The notes: generated from the sequence alone by a model not told the origin. Positions 27,935-38,574 are shown, counted from the stretch's first letter. The stretch is DNA of 64,000 nt from Hoyosella rhizosphaerae (GCF_014643175.1 NZ_BMJH01000001.1:868001-932000); one strand, 5' to 3'. Made by a program: numbers and translations.

Positions 27935-30900
27935 TGAAGTACTTCGCTTCCGGGTGGTGGAGAACAAACGCGTCGGTCGACTGTTCGGGGTGGAGTTGGT
28001 ATTCCTCGGATAGCACCACGCCCAGCCGGGATGGTTCGAGGAGGTCCACTAGTTTCGCGCGGTCCTCCAGGTTGGGGCACGCGCCGTACCCGAAGGAGTA
28101 GCGTGCGCCCCGGTATCCCAGTTTGAAGAACTCCTGGACATCGTCAGGGTCGTCCGCTGCCACTTGAGCGCCACTGGAGAACACGAGATCTTCGCGAATG
28201 CGTCGATGCCAGTACTCCGCTAGCGCCTCTGTGAGTTGAACGCCAATGCCGTGCACTTCGAGGTAGTCGCGGTAGGCGTTCTCGGCGAACAGTTCGTTGG
28301 CGAAGTCCGCGATGGGTTGGCCCATGGTGACAAGTTGGAATGGAAGCACGTCTACATGCCCGGTTTCGCGAGCGAGTTCACGCGACCGAATGAAATCGGC
28401 AACGCACAGGAAGCGGTCACGCTGCTGCCGTGGGAATTCGAACTCGAACCGCACTGGTGCGTCAGGTTCAGGTGATTCCAGTACGTAAACAACGTCCTTT
28501 TCGGAGACAGCCGGGAAGTACCCGTAGACGACCGCGGCGTGCGCGAGAATGCCTTCAGTCGACAGTCGGTCAAGCCAGTACCGGAGACGTGGTCGGCCCT
28601 CGGTTTCGACTAATTCCTCATAGGACGGTCCCTCGCCGCTGCGGACCCCACGGAGCCCCCACTGTCCGAGAAACAGCGCTCGTTCGTCGAGCGTTGTCGC
28701 GTATTCACTCAGACTTATGCCCTTGACGACGCGGGTACCCCAAAATGGTGGGTTTGGTACGTCGAGGTTCGCAGCGACGTCTGACCGCTCCGGCACGACG
28801 ATGGGAGCCTGCGCAGCTTTACGCTTCTCGGCGATGCGCTTGGACCGCTCGTGGCGGGCTTTGCGTTCCTCTTCCTTCTTGCGTGCGGCAATAGCTTCGG
28901 GGCTGTCGGGGTCGGGTGCCTTCCCGCGCTTTTCACCCATGATCGTGTCCATGAGCCGCAAACCTTCAAACGCATCACGCGCGTATCGAACTTTGCCGTC
29001 ATACACCTCGGTGAGGTCGTTTTCGACATAGCCACGTGTCAGTGCGGCTCCACCGAGAAGTACCGGGAACTTGGCTGCGACACCTCGGTTATTCAGTTCG
29101 ACAAGGTTTTCTTTCATCACCACAGTCGATTTGACGAGCAGGCCTGACATCCCGATGACGTCTGCCTTATGTTCGACGGCGGCCTCGAGGATCGCTGCAA
29201 TCGGCTGCTTAATCCCGATGTTGACAACGTCGTACCCGTTGTTAGACAAGATGATATCGACGAGGTTTTTACCAATGTCGTGGACATCGCCCTTGACGGT
29301 TGCGAGCACAATGCGCCCTTTACCGTCCTCGTCAGTGGCTTCCATATGTGGCTCTAGGTACGCCACTGCAAGCTTCATTACTTCTGCCGATTGCAGCACG
29401 AATGGCAGTTGCATCTGGCCAGAGCCGAACAGTTCGCCGACCACCTTCATGCCCTCGAGCAGGTGATCGTTAATGATCGCGATCGGTGATTTTTCCTTCA
29501 TCGCCTCAGCTAGGTCATCACCTAGGCCGTTGCGTTCACCGTCGACGATGCGACGTTCAAGTCGTGTAAACAGCGGAAGCCCCGCGAGTTCCGCGGCACG
29601 CGATTCACGAGCCGATGCCGCCGATACGCCTTCAAACAGCGCCATGAACTTCTGCAGCGGGTCATAGCCTTCACTGCGCCGGTCATAAATGAGGTCAAGC
29701 GCTACAGCTCGTTGCTCGTCACCGATTTTGGACATCGGCAGGATCTTCGACGCGTGCACAATGGCGGTATCGAGCCCTGCTTCGGTGCACTCGTGGAGGA
29801 ATACCGAGTTCAACACTTGCCGAGCGGCAGCGTTAAGCCCGAACGAAATGTTGGAAACACCCAAAGTGGTATGCACCTTGGGGCGCTTTTCTTTCAGCTG
29901 ACGAATGGCCTCAATTGTCTCGATGCCGTCCCGACGCACTTCTTCTTGACCAGTCGAAATAGGGAACGTCAAGCAGTCAACAATGATGTCTTCATCGCGC
30001 AACCCCCAGTTGGTGGTGATGTCGTCGATGAGTCTTTCCGCAATCCGCACTTTCCAATCCGCTGTGCGGGCTTGGCCCTCTTCGTCGATGCACAGCGCTA
30101 CCACCGCAGCGCCGTGCTCTTTTACGAGCATCATGGTTTTGTGGAAGCGCGAGTCAGGGCCAGTGCCGTCCTCATAGTTCACGGAGTTCACCGCACAACG
30201 TCCACCGAGATGTTCGAGTCCCGCTCGAAGCACGTCCGGCTCCGTCGAGTCCAGCATGATCGGCAGCGTCGACGAGGTAGCTAGGCGACTAGCAAGTTCC
30301 GCCATATCCTGCGCACCGTCGCGACCGACATAGTCAACACAAAGGTCGAGCATGTGGGCGCCATCGCGGGTTTGATCCTTGGCGATATCGAGGCACTTCT
30401 GGAAGTCACCTTCGAGCATCGCGTCGCGGAACGCCTTCGAGCCGTTGGCGTTTGTGCGCTCACCGATCATCAAAATTGAGCTGTCCTGCTCAAACGGCAC
30501 AGCCGCGTAAAGAGACGCCACACCTGGCTCGGGTTGGGGGTTGCGCTTAGCTTTCTCTGCTTTACGCACCGCGTCACGAACCGCAGTAATGTGCTCCGGG
30601 GTTGTACCGCAACAACCACCGACAAGACCAAGACCGTAGTCGGTGACAAAGCCAGTGAGAGCAGTTGCCAACTCATTCGCGCCGAGTGGGTACTCCGCGC
30701 CCTTCGCCCCCAAAACGGGCAATCCAGCGTTCGGCATCACCGAAACAGGAAGGCGGGAATGCTTCGACAAATGCCGAAGATGCTCGCTCATCTCTTCGGG
30801 ACCCGTCGCGCAGTTCAGACCGATCATGTCGATGCCCAGAGGCTCCAGCGCCGTAAGAGCAGCACCAATCTCGCTACCGAGCAACATCGTGCCCGTCGTC

Positions 30901-31496
30901 TCCATCGTCACGTGCGTGATGATGGGCAGTCGCACATTAAGCCGATCCATCGCATTCTGCGCGCCAATGATGGCTGACTTCACCTGAAGGAGATCCTGGC
31001 ACGTTTCGATGAGGATGACATCGGCGCCACCGTCGATCATTCCCAGGGCGCATTCCGTGTAGGCATCACGCAACGCTGAGAAAGGCGCGTGCCCCAAAGT
31101 GGGAAGCTTCGTTCCAGGGCCGATTGAGCCGAGCACGAAACGCGGGATGCCGTCCTCACTCGGCCCCATCTCGTCACACGCTTCACGAGCTAACTGAGTG
31201 CCCTTTTCGGCCAGTTCCCGAATGCGGTGCTCAATGTCGTAGTCGGCAAGGTTCGGCAAGTTGCAGCCAAATGTATTCGTCTCAATGGCGTCAGCGCCTG
31301 CTTCGAGGTACGCGAAGTGGATATGACGCAGCACATCGGGGCGAGTGTCATTCAGAATCTCATTGCAGCCTTCGAGGCCAATAAAATCATCAAGCGTGAG
31401 ATCCGCATCCTGCAGCATCGTGCCCATTGCACCATCGCCAATGAGTACACGGCGAGCGAGCGCATCAAGGAAAGACGATGAAGGTGACACAGACAT
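27927..31496 (-). CDS. metH: Cobalamin-dependent methionine synthase
   Basis: Transfers methyl from methyltetrahydrofolate to homocysteine through B12. A 1,189-residue four-part enzyme: homocysteine domain with zinc cysteines (GLNCATGPEEM and GLVGGCCGTTPEH, residues 1-330), pterin domain (about 350-610, MIGERTNANGSKAF), cobalamin domain with the lower-ligand His739 in KGDVHDIGKN, and the SAM reactivation domain (about 900-1189, ending GACPNLEDRAKL...EAKYFNV). A Lys/Arg-rich linker lies between the last two. The ATG at 31496 has GGAG five bases upstream. I could not fit a B12 riboswitch in the 227 bases upstream. Confidence 0.96.
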   Translation of the reverse strand: MSVSPSSSFLDALARRVLIGDGAMGTMLQDADLTLDDFIGLEGCNEILNDTRPDVLRHIHFAYLEAGADAIETNTFGCNLPNLADYDIEHRIRELAEKGTQLAREACDEMGPSEDGIPRFVLGSIGPGTKLPTLGHAPFSALRDAYTECALGMIDGGADVILIETCQDLLQVKSAIIGAQNAMDRLNVRLPIITHVTMETTGTMLLGSEIGAALTALEPLGIDMIGLNCATGPEEMSEHLRHLSKHSRLPVSVMPNAGLPVLGAKGAEYPLGANELATALTGFVTDYGLGLVGGCCGTTPEHITAVRDAVRKAEKAKRNPQPEPGVASLYAAVPFEQDSSILMIGERTNANGSKAFRDAMLEGDFQKCLDIAKDQTRDGAHMLDLCVDYVGRDGAQDMAELASRLATSSTLPIMLDSTEPDVLRAGLEHLGGRCAVNSVNYEDGTGPDSRFHKTMMLVKEHGAAVVALCIDEEGQARTADWKVRIAERLIDDITTNWGLRDEDIIVDCLTFPISTGQEEVRRDGIETIEAIRQLKEKRPKVHTTLGVSNISFGLNAAARQVLNSVFLHECTEAGLDTAIVHASKILPMSKIGDEQRAVALDLIYDRRSEGYDPLQKFMALFEGVSAASARESRAAELAGLPLFTRLERRIVDGERNGLGDDLAEAMKEKSPIAIINDHLLEGMKVVGELFGSGQMQLPFVLQSAEVMKLAVAYLEPHMEATDEDGKGRIVLATVKGDVHDIGKNLVDIILSNNGYDVVNIGIKQPIAAILEAAVEHKADVIGMSGLLVKSTVVMKENLVELNNRGVAAKFPVLLGGAALTRGYVENDLTEVYDGKVRYARDAFEGLRLMDTIMGEKRGKAPDPDSPEAIAARKKEEERKARHERSKRIAEKRKAAQAPIVVPERSDVAANLDVPNPPFWGTRVVKGISLSEYATTLDERALFLGQWGLRGVRSGEGPSYEELVETEGRPRLRYWLDRLSTEGILAHAAVVYGYFPAVSEKDVVYVLESPEPDAPVRFEFEFPRQQRDRFLCVADFIRSRELARETGHVDVLPFQLVTMGQPIADFANELFAENAYRDYLEVHGIGVQLTEALAEYWHRRIREDLVFSSGAQVAADDPDDVQEFFKLGYRGARYSFGYGACPNLEDRAKLVDLLEPSRLGVVLSEEYQLHPEQSTDAFVLHHPEAKYFNV

Positions 31497-31723
31497 GATC
31501 TCCAGAGTAATGGTCGGGGCGGACAATACTGATATCACTGACCACCGGTAGAGACAGCAATACTTGCGAGGCCTACAACCGCACAAGGATAACGACAGTA
31601 CTGCCATAGTGTATTCCCTGACGACTTGCCACTCGTCGCGCAGAGGTTTCAGCTACGGGGTTCTTCGCCACAAAACTGAGAACCGATACCCACGGTTTGC
31701 ACTTTGCGTCGTAGGCTTCAGGT

Positions 31724-32617
31724 GTGACCCTCCGCTATCTGACCGATGAGAAGCCAACACTACGCAGCCCCGTCCTGGTAGCTGCGTTTGAAGGCTGGAA
31801 CGATGCGGGCGACGCAGCGACGGACGCAATCGAATATCTCGAACTTATGTGGGACGCCGCACCGTTAGCAGAACTAGATTCAGACGATTACTACGACTAC
31901 CAGGTAAATCGCCCCACAGTACGGCTCGTCAGCGGGGTGACGCGAGAGCTCACGTGGCCGACGACCCGATTGTCGACGTGCACACCACCAGGATCCAGCC
32001 ACGATTTGATTCTCCTGCGCGGAACCGAACCCAACTTTCGGTGGAAATCATTCTGCGCGGACCTGCTCACCGCCGCCGAAGAACTCGGCGTCAGCAGCAT
32101 CGTCATGCTCGGCGCGCTGCTTGCGGATACTCCGCACACCCGCCCCGTCCCTGTGACCGGCACCGCATTCAGCAAAGAAGTCGCCAAGAAGTACAACTTG
32201 GAACAAACCAAGTACGAGGGCCCCACTGGGATCGTGGGGGTGCTTCAAGACGAATGTGTCCGCGCCGGTGTGCCTGCGGTGAGCTTTTGGGCAGCTATCC
32301 CGCATTACGTTTCACAACCGCCGAACCCCAAGGGCACCGTCGCATTGCTGCGCCGCGTGGAAGACATCCTGGACATTGAGGTCCCACTTGGTGACCTACC
32401 TGCACAAGCCGAGGAATGGGAACTTTCCATCAGCGAAATGGCTGATGAAGATGAGGAAATAGCCGAGTACGTCCGGGCGCTTGAAGAACGCGGCGATGCC
32501 GAAGACGATCTTGGACAACTAGCTTCCAAGATTGATGGCGAAGACATTGCTCATGAGTTCGAACGCTACTTGCGCAGGCGTGGCCCTCGGGGCCACGGAG
32601 GCAACAGCGGCGGATAG
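31724..32617 (+). CDS. PAC2 family protein
   Basis: A 297-residue protein of the PAC2 family (proteasome-assembly-chaperone fold). Seen are the opening VLVAAFEGWNDAGDAATDAIEYL, LILLRGTEPNFRWKSF near 95-110, the central VMLGALLADTPHTRPV near 126-141 and EGPTGIVGVL near 165. Despite the name, the bacterial members have no proven proteasome role. It is divergent from metH, 227 bases apart, the same pairing as Rv2124c/Rv2125. The C-terminal 70 residues are acidic. Start is a GTG. Confidence 0.85.
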   Translation: MTLRYLTDEKPTLRSPVLVAAFEGWNDAGDAATDAIEYLELMWDAAPLAELDSDDYYDYQVNRPTVRLVSGVTRELTWPTTRLSTCTPPGSSHDLILLRGTEPNFRWKSFCADLLTAAEELGVSSIVMLGALLADTPHTRPVPVTGTAFSKEVAKKYNLEQTKYEGPTGIVGVLQDECVRAGVPAVSFWAAIPHYVSQPPNPKGTVALLRRVEDILDIEVPLGDLPAQAEEWELSISEMADEDEEIAEYVRALEERGDAEDDLGQLASKIDGEDIAHEFERYLRRRGPRGHGGNSGG

Positions 32618-32630
32618 CTGTGCGGGCGTG

Positions 32631-32996
32631 TCACCTATGTAGCAATGTCTTTCGCGCTGACGTCCGGTACGGCGCAATCGATACCGCGTACCGGCCAGAG
32701 GCTGTGCTGAATACTTCAGTCGTGCAGACTGGCGGACTCCAAGCCTGCACAGCATCCTGCTCCGCTGCGGTGGCTTGAAGGAAAACGGGCCTGTCGCGGT
32801 CGCCGCCTACGTTGTAGGTGACGCCTTCGTCGGCCTTCGTGGAGATGCTGAACTCTACGGAGGTGTGTCGGTCAATTGATCGCGGCGGCGCGGAAATAGG
32901 AAGCTCTACGCCGGGTTGCCCGGAGAAGTCGTCTTCCAACACGAGGGGCTCATTAGTTAGGTTGGTCACGGTGATGGTGACGAAGTTGTGTGTCAT
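32631..32996 (-). CDS. Uncharacterised beta-rich small protein
   Basis: A 121-residue protein starting MTHNFVTITVTNLTNEPL; the ATG has GGAGAG eight bases upstream, and the longer frame is rejected. The alternating hydrophobic pattern and lack of membrane segments suggest a beta sandwich of about eight strands. The sequence opens like proteins that modify or sense surfaces (TNLTNEPLVLEDDF), but I cannot name a family. It is convergent with the PAC2 gene, 14 bases between stops. Confidence 0.65.
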   Translation of the reverse strand: MTHNFVTITVTNLTNEPLVLEDDFSGQPGVELPISAPPRSIDRHTSVEFSISTKADEGVTYNVGGDRDRPVFLQATAAEQDAVQAWSPPVCTTEVFSTASGRYAVSIAPYRTSARKTLLHR

Positions 32997-33159
32997 TGTC
33001 TTGCTCTCCACCCGGTTGTCACATCTTGCTTGTGCGCGGTTGCGCGTACGCACCTCTACTAGATGTATCGGCGATTGCGTGCGCAACGTTTCCGGTTTTG
33101 ATTGAGCATTCAGCGATCACGTTGTGACGTGCACAACAGCACCTCATAACGTGGACGTG

Positions 33160-33197
33160 ATTTCAGGCACGCAGCAAGATTTCAGACACTCAGCAAA
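33160..33197. repeat. Tandem 19-base repeat at the end of mshC
   Basis: Two adjoining copies, 33160-33178 and 33179-33197, identical at 16 of 19 positions. The second copy holds the last four codons and stop of mshC; the first lies just past the stop and repeats them, including a TGA. It looks like slippage duplication of the gene end. Confidence 0.6.
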
Positions 33198-34438
33198 TCG
33201 ATACCCAACAATGCATCAACTGCAGCAGCGACTTCCACACCCGCTGAGGTTGAAGCGCCACCCCTGTCCACTGCCTCACGAGCCCAAAAATCAACTGCGG
33301 TAAGCACATGCGGCGTATTCACGTCGTCGGCCAGATGTTGACGCACTCGACTAATGACATCGGTCGCGTCGGGAGCGGAAGCTTGCCTTACCGCCTCACG
33401 CCACAAACTCAGCCGGTGGTCAGCATCCGCCAAAACTTGATCAGTCCACGCACGGTCGGTTCGATAGTGACCGCTCATCAGCCCTAGCCGAATTGCCGCC
33501 GGATCCACCCCCACCCCACGAAGCTTTGACACAAAAACGAGGTTGCCGCGACTCTTCGACATCTTTTCGCCGTCGAGTCCGATCATCCCGGTGTGTACAT
33601 AATGCCGAGCCATCCGAGCCGAACCAGTTACAGCCTCAGCGTGGGCAGCGGAAAACTCGTGATGCGGAAAGATGAGGTCGCTGCCTCCGCCTTGAATGTC
33701 GAAACTCGGCCCGATCCGATTTAATGCGATCGCTGAGCACTCGATGTGCCAGCCAGGCCTGCCCATTCCAAACGGAGAATCCCACGACGGCTCACCGGGC
33801 CTAGCTGCGCGCCAAATTAGTGCGTCGAGGGGATTTCGTTTGCCCGGCCGTTCGGGGTCGCCGCCACGTTCACCGAAGAACCGACGCATCGTCTCTAGGT
33901 CGTAGCCGGACTCGTAACCAAATTGCTGGGTTGCCTCGATGGGGAAATACACATCGGGATAGGTCGGGTCATCAACCACGTACGCAAGCCCAGACGCCAT
34001 GAGCTTTTCCACCATTTCAACGACCTCACCGATGGCTTCAACAGCCCCAATGTAGTCACGGGGTGGAAGGACCCGCAGTGCCTCCATGTCTTCACGGAAC
34101 AGTGCGGTTTCGCGCATCCCGAGCACCACCCAGTCTTCGCCATCGCGATCAGCGCGCTCAAACAGGGGGTCGTCGACGTCCGTAACATTCTGTACGTAAT
34201 GCACGTCATGGCCCTGATCCCGCAGGATACGGTTGATCAAGTCAAACGTGATGTACGTGGCAGCGTGACCCAGGTGGGTTGCGTCGTACGGCGTAATTCC
34301 ACAGACGTACATCGTCGCCGTCTGCCCTGGTGCCACGGGGCGTATCGCGCGATCAGCGGTGTCGTAAAGGCGCAGCGCCGGACCGCTGCGGTGCGACGCC
34401 GCGATTGTCGGGATTGCAGGTGAAGACCAGGACAGCAT
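33182..34438 (-). CDS. mshC: Cysteine:1D-myo-inosityl-glucosaminide ligase
   Basis: ATP-dependent ligase that joins cysteine to GlcN-inositol in mycothiol synthesis, the main low-molecular thiol of actinobacteria. The 418-residue product resembles cysteinyl-tRNA synthetase without the anticodon domain. Cys46 and the HLGH signature are in [18 protein letters not shown] (45-62), zinc ligands His231 and Cys234 are in GWHIECSAI, and KMSKS is at 292-296. The C-terminus is helical. It is the second gene of the Rv2130c-like run, but cysQ and the Rv2132-like gene found between it and the next gene in M. tuberculosis are absent here. Confidence 0.95.
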   Translation of the reverse strand: MLSWSSPAIPTIAASHRSGPALRLYDTADRAIRPVAPGQTATMYVCGITPYDATHLGHAATYITFDLINRILRDQGHDVHYVQNVTDVDDPLFERADRDGEDWVVLGMRETALFREDMEALRVLPPRDYIGAVEAIGEVVEMVEKLMASGLAYVVDDPTYPDVYFPIEATQQFGYESGYDLETMRRFFGERGGDPERPGKRNPLDALIWRAARPGEPSWDSPFGMGRPGWHIECSAIALNRIGPSFDIQGGGSDLIFPHHEFSAAHAEAVTGSARMARHYVHTGMIGLDGEKMSKSRGNLVFVSKLRGVGVDPAAIRLGLMSGHYRTDRAWTDQVLADADHRLSLWREAVRQASAPDATDVISRVRQHLADDVNTPHVLTAVDFWAREAVDRGGASTSAGVEVAAAVDALLGIDLLSV

Positions 34439-34519
34439 GGCTTCTACTGTAAGCGGTGTGCACCAGTTCCCCCATATGTGCTGGTTACGGCAGCCGCTAA
34501 GGACACGACGATGCGGCTG

Positions 34520-35317
34520 TCACCACAGCGGCCAGGGTATGGGGTTTGGCACTGCTGGATACGGGAAATGCCCCTCGGCTAGCACTCGTTCGGTACGTGC
34601 GCGAAGCGCCGAGAGTTCAGTGCCCGTGATGTGCTCGCGGAGGGTGTCACCAAATGAACCAGCAAACGCTTTGCTGAGCTTTTCCAGCGTGTCCAGTTCT
34701 TCCGCTGTGAGTTGCTCGCCAGCCCATCCCCACAGGACTGTGCGGAGCTTGTTTTCAGAATGCAGACAAATGCCGTGATCGATTGCGTAGACCTGCCCCG
34801 AATCACCGCACAGAAGGTGGCCGCCCTTACGGTCGGCATTGTTCAGAACGACATCGAGCAACGCCGTTGTTCGCACAGACGGATCGGTGCTGTGCGCAAC
34901 CTCTAATTCTTGTGGTGGGTCATCATCACTTTGAGCACGCAGCACACCACGAAAGCCAGGGGGAACTTCACCGAGAGGGAAGACGCCCACAAACTCCCGA
35001 TCGGTCGTCTCGATCCATTCCTGCAGCATTCCCGTTCCCACAGGGCCATCCCGGAGGACTGTTGTGGGGACCAGGTGCCATCCGCATTCCTCCGCAATCA
35101 GGTAGGACGCGTATTCGCGGCTGGCCAACGTGCCATCGGGAAAATCCCACAGGGGACGCTCACCTCGCACCGGCTTATAGATGCATCGAATTGTGGTATC
35201 GAACAGGGTTGCGTCGCACAAAAAACTCACATTGCTTGCGGCCCGGATTTGCCCAAGGATGGTCAGTTCACCAGACTTCAAGATTGCACCGACGTCCAGG
35301 TGCGGCTGCTTAGTCAA
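34520..35317 (-). CDS. SCO1664/Rv2133c-like protein with a kinase-like fold
   Basis: A 265-residue protein. It begins at a TTG at 35317 that overlaps the DUF3090 stop; the frame is open further up, but the extension is read from inside the DUF3090 gene. Motifs hint at a phosphatidylinositol-kinase-like or HipA-like fold: YKPVRGERPLWDFP (ATP-binding), LVPTTVLRDGPVGTGMLQEW, and DVVLNNADRKGGHLL with a catalytic-type NADRK and DHG motif. Kinase activity is an inference. It follows DUF3090 and the phosphoglycerate-mutase-like gene as in Streptomyces and Mycobacterium. Confidence 0.8.
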   Translation of the reverse strand: MTKQPHLDVGAILKSGELTILGQIRAASNVSFLCDATLFDTTIRCIYKPVRGERPLWDFPDGTLASREYASYLIAEECGWHLVPTTVLRDGPVGTGMLQEWIETTDREFVGVFPLGEVPPGFRGVLRAQSDDDPPQELEVAHSTDPSVRTTALLDVVLNNADRKGGHLLCGDSGQVYAIDHGICLHSENKLRTVLWGWAGEQLTAEELDTLEKLSKAFAGSFGDTLREHITGTELSALRARTERVLAEGHFPYPAVPNPIPWPLW

Positions 35318-35900
35318 CGTCTTGAATATCGGTCGGGTCAATCTCTGCGCCTCGGCGGTATCCGTTAAGGCGAATGCACAGGTGCCCTTCGGGATCCAAC
35401 GGTTCGCCGCAGAGCGGGCACACAGGTCGACCAGCGGAGATAACGCTTGCCGCCCTCGCCACAAATTCGCGTGCCTGATGCGGCGTGAGGAACACTCGGA
35501 CAGCATCTGGTCCTTCTTCGCTGTCGCCGAGCACCACCGATTCGTCGATTTCCCCTTCTGTGATCGCAAGGAGTTCGACAACTACTGCAACTGCTTCAGC
35601 GTCCCATCCCAGCCCCATGGTTCCTACACGGAACTCCGGCTCTACAGGCGCGATAAGTGGATTGACATCGGTGAAGTCGGTAAATGACGGTGGTATTGGT
35701 GCGCCAAATCGCTTCTTCACCTCATCAAGCATCGCCCCAACGCGGTCAGCGAGCACTGATAGTTGTTGTTTCTCAAGCATCACGCTGACAATTCGTTTGT
35801 CATGCACTGCCTGCAGATAGAAGGTGCGTTCGCCGGGTTGCCCGACCGTTCCAGCAACAAATCGGTCAGGGCTGCGAAAGACGTGGATCACACGAGACAT
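35310..35900 (-). CDS. DUF3090 family protein
   Basis: A 196-residue cytoplasmic protein, Rv2134c-like. The opening MSRVIHVFRSPDRFVAGTVGQPGERTFYLQ is the family signature. The C-terminus carries a likely zinc site: Cys161, Cys164, His173 and Cys175 in CPLCGEPLDPEGHLC. The function is unknown. It always travels with the SCO1664-like gene, and here the two overlap by eight bases. Confidence 0.9.
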   Translation of the reverse strand: MSRVIHVFRSPDRFVAGTVGQPGERTFYLQAVHDKRIVSVMLEKQQLSVLADRVGAMLDEVKKRFGAPIPPSFTDFTDVNPLIAPVEPEFRVGTMGLGWDAEAVAVVVELLAITEGEIDESVVLGDSEEGPDAVRVFLTPHQAREFVARAASVISAGRPVCPLCGEPLDPEGHLCIRLNGYRRGAEIDPTDIQDVD

Positions 35901-35952
35901 GGCATCTTTACCCTACTTGTGCGGAGGGATTGGTGCGAACGGCCGGGCTCGG

Positions 35953-36636
35953 CTACTCAGATACCGCACCTCCTACGGTGGCATCGGAACCCGAGTCTTT
36001 CCGTTGTTTGCTGGCAAGCATCGGAAAGGTGGAGCCGTGGTCGTTGAGGTGATACAAGAACGGTCGCGTTTCCGTGTAGCGAATGACACTCACAGAGCCA
36101 GGTTCAACGACAATGCGCTGAAACCCGTCGAGGTGTACCCCAAGGGCGTCGGCAACAACCGATTTGATGATGTCGCCATGTGAACACGCTATCCACAGAA
36201 CATCTTCCCCGTGCTGTTCCCGAAGCTGAGCATCAAACTCACGCACAGCCAACACCGCCCGCGCCTGCATCGCCGAAAGTGATTCACCACCAGGGAACAT
36301 TGCGGCAGCAGGGTGTTGCTGCACAACTTTCCACAGCGGTTCGTCCACTAGCTCCTTCAACGGGCGCCCCGTCCATTGGCCGTAGTCCACTTCCAGCAGG
36401 CGTGGGTCTGCCACTGGAGTGAGATTCCGCGCCTGAGCAAGCGGGGACACCGTCTGCGCACACCGGAGCAGAGGGGAATGCACAATGTGTGCGATATCGA
36501 TATCCGCGAAGCGGTTGACCAATGCTGCGGCTTGGGCAAAACCAAGTTCATCAAGGCTGACGTCAGCACTACGCCCCGCAAGAACCCCTGCGGTGTTTGC
36601 GTGAGAACGCCCGTGACGCAGCAACAGAACAGTCAT
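35953..36636 (-). CDS. Histidine phosphatase family protein
   Basis: A 227-residue enzyme of the phosphoglycerate mutase/histidine phosphatase superfamily (Rv2135c-like). The nucleophile His is in LLRHGRSHANT (residues 5-15), a second set is in HSPLLRCAQTV near 58-68, the acid Glu is in EVDYGQWTG and the second His is in IACSHGDIIKSVV near 148. It releases phosphate from a small molecule or protein; the substrate is unknown. Confidence 0.9.
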   Translation of the reverse strand: MTVLLLRHGRSHANTAGVLAGRSADVSLDELGFAQAAALVNRFADIDIAHIVHSPLLRCAQTVSPLAQARNLTPVADPRLLEVDYGQWTGRPLKELVDEPLWKVVQQHPAAAMFPGGESLSAMQARAVLAVREFDAQLREQHGEDVLWIACSHGDIIKSVVADALGVHLDGFQRIVVEPGSVSVIRYTETRPFLYHLNDHGSTFPMLASKQRKDSGSDATVGGAVSE

Positions 36637-36655
36637 GCTTCCACCCTAGCTACTG

Positions 36656-37534
36656 CTAGGTCGCACTGATCACTCCCGCCGACAACAGCCCCAACATTAG
36701 TGCGCCAACAACGAGCCGGTACCCAACAAACCAGTACATCGAGTAGACCTGCACAAACTTCAAGAACCAGGCAATACAGGCGTATCCGATGACGAACGTA
36801 ATGATGGTGGTAACGATGAGTTGCATCCCGGTGGCACTCAGGCCAGTGCCCGTCGGGTTAATTGCATCAGGCAGGCTGAAAAGGCCCGACGCGACGACTG
36901 CTGGGATGGCAATGAGGAATGAGAAACGGGCCGCTGCGTAACGGTCGAGTCCCATCGCGAGACCTGCGGTGATCGTGCCGCCTGAGCGCGAAACACCAGG
37001 AATGAGCGCGCCCGCTTGGGCAATACCCATAACTACGGCGTCACGGCCCTTCAGTTCCGTCATGGGGCGAGTTTTGCGTCCCCAGTATTCCGCTGCGGCG
37101 AGAAGGAGGCCTGCGAAAATGAACATCGACGCAATGATCCACAAGTTGCGGGCGCCAGTGCGCACCTCGTCCTTGAACATGAACCCCAAGACGCCGATCG
37201 GTATCGACGCAATGATGATGTACCAGCCAAGTTTGTAGTCGAATTCTTTTCGGACTTCTTTATCTACGAGACCACGAAACCAGGCCCGTGCGACGCGAAA
37301 GATGTCCTTGGCAAAAAACAACAGAACCGCTGCCTCGGTGCCCAACTGGGACACAGCCGTAAAGGAAGCTCCCGCGTCGGCGTTGAACAACAACTCATCA
37401 GCGAGGCGCATATGGCCTGAGGACGAAATCGGCAGAAACTCGGTGAGACCTTGGATGACGGACAACACCACGACTTGCAGCCATGACATGTGCTCCGGCG
37501 CAACAGTCGCTGCCTGAGCAACGAAGGTCGTCAC
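36656..37534 (-). CDS. uppP: Undecaprenyl-diphosphatase
   Basis: Membrane enzyme (BacA type) that dephosphorylates the lipid carrier used in peptidoglycan and glycan assembly. A 292-residue protein with about eight helices. The first active-site motif is [14 protein letters not shown] (28-41) and the second is PGVSRSGGT (179-187). The GTG start overlaps the stop of the upstream oxidoreductase gene by four bases, so they are coupled. Confidence 0.95.
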   Translation of the reverse strand: MTTFVAQAATVAPEHMSWLQVVVLSVIQGLTEFLPISSSGHMRLADELLFNADAGASFTAVSQLGTEAAVLLFFAKDIFRVARAWFRGLVDKEVRKEFDYKLGWYIIIASIPIGVLGFMFKDEVRTGARNLWIIASMFIFAGLLLAAAEYWGRKTRPMTELKGRDAVVMGIAQAGALIPGVSRSGGTITAGLAMGLDRYAAARFSFLIAIPAVVASGLFSLPDAINPTGTGLSATGMQLIVTTIITFVIGYACIAWFLKFVQVYSMYWFVGYRLVVGALMLGLLSAGVISAT

Positions 37535-38574
37535 TCAGCGACCCCTGACTTTTCATACGCCTCTGCTGCAGTCCGCAGCACATTAAATGGGTCGGTGCCC
37601 GGCATAACGCTGATCACAAGGTTGGTGACACCAGCCTCCGCGTAGGCCCGCATCTTCTCGGCAATTCGATCAGCTGAGCCCAAAAGTCCGACTTCGTCGA
37701 GGAACTCAGCCGGGAGCGCAGCCTGGGCTTCTTGGTACTTCCGTGCGAGGAAAAGGTCTTGCACCTCGGCTGCAGCGTCCGCGTATCCCATCCTCGCAGC
37801 ATTGCTGTTGTAAAAGTTCTTGTCCCGACTACCCATTCCACCCACGTACAGCGCAGTGAACATCCTGGTTGCATCCGCAGCGGCCCGCCAATCATCGCCG
37901 GGAACAAGCGGTAGTGTTGGCGCGACGTCAAAACCGTCCAATGTTTTGTTGGCCTTCGAACGTCCCGCGCTGACAGCAGCTAGTTGCTCGGGCAGCGTGC
38001 GAGGAGCCACAAACATGCCAAGCCATCCGTCAGCGATCTCTCCCGTTAGCTCGAGATTCTTCGGACCGATCGCAGCGAGGTAAATCGGAATGTCGGCGCG
38101 GGCGCCCTGCACTGTGAGCTGAATAGATTTTCCAGGCCCGTCCGGCAACGGAAGCGTGTAGTGCTTACCGTCGTAGCGGAGCTTTTCTCGGCGCAATGCC
38201 ATTCGAACGATGTCGACATACTCACGAGTGCGTGCAAGCGGTTGCCCAAATCGGACCCCATGCCAGCCCTCGGAAACCTGCGGACCCGACACGCCAAGTC
38301 CGAGCCTAAACCTGTGACCTGACATCGTGTCTAGGGTGGCCGCGGTCATCGCGGTCAGCGCTGGTGTCCGCGCTGGGATTTGCATGACGGCGGAACCGAT
38401 ATCGATGTTTTTGGTGTGCGCCGCGATCCACGCCATGACCGTAGCGGCGTCGGAGCCGTAGGCTTCCGCCACCCACACAGAAGAAAATCCAAGCTTGTCG
38501 GCTTCGATTGCGACGGCCAGGTTGTCTCCGTCGTTTCCAAGCCCCCAGTAGCCAGCGTTAAGGCTAAGTTTCAT
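37531..38574 (-). CDS. LLM-class flavin/F420-dependent oxidoreductase
   Basis: A 347-residue TIM-barrel luciferase-like enzyme. The opening [11 protein letters not shown], the [19 protein letters not shown] segment (31-49) and [18 protein letters not shown] (near 88-105) fit the F420-dependent branch common in Mycobacteriales; flavin use cannot be excluded. It lies between uppP and the Rv2137c-like gene, where M. tuberculosis has no such gene, so it is a local insertion. Substrate unknown. Confidence 0.85.
   Translation of the reverse strand: MKLSLNAGYWGLGNDGDNLAVAIEADKLGFSSVWVAEAYGSDAATVMAWIAAHTKNIDIGSAVMQIPARTPALTAMTAATLDTMSGHRFRLGLGVSGPQVSEGWHGVRFGQPLARTREYVDIVRMALRREKLRYDGKHYTLPLPDGPGKSIQLTVQGARADIPIYLAAIGPKNLELTGEIADGWLGMFVAPRTLPEQLAAVSAGRSKANKTLDGFDVAPTLPLVPGDDWRAAADATRMFTALYVGGMGSRDKNFYNSNAARMGYADAAAEVQDLFLARKYQEAQAALPAEFLDEVGLLGSADRIAEKMRAYAEAGVTNLVISVMPGTDPFNVLRTAAEAYEKSGVAE

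Noticed and set aside
31497-31723. Possible B12 or SAM riboswitch before metH
   Set aside because: I looked for the conserved B12 box and SAM core on the metH strand and could not fit either; a covariance-model search would settle it.
33116-33161. ATCACGT...ACGTGAT arms enclosing GTTGTG-N5-CACAAC between mshC and the small beta-rich gene
   Set aside because: Short arms, and the region overlaps the tandem repeat at the mshC end; an operator is possible but evidence is thin.
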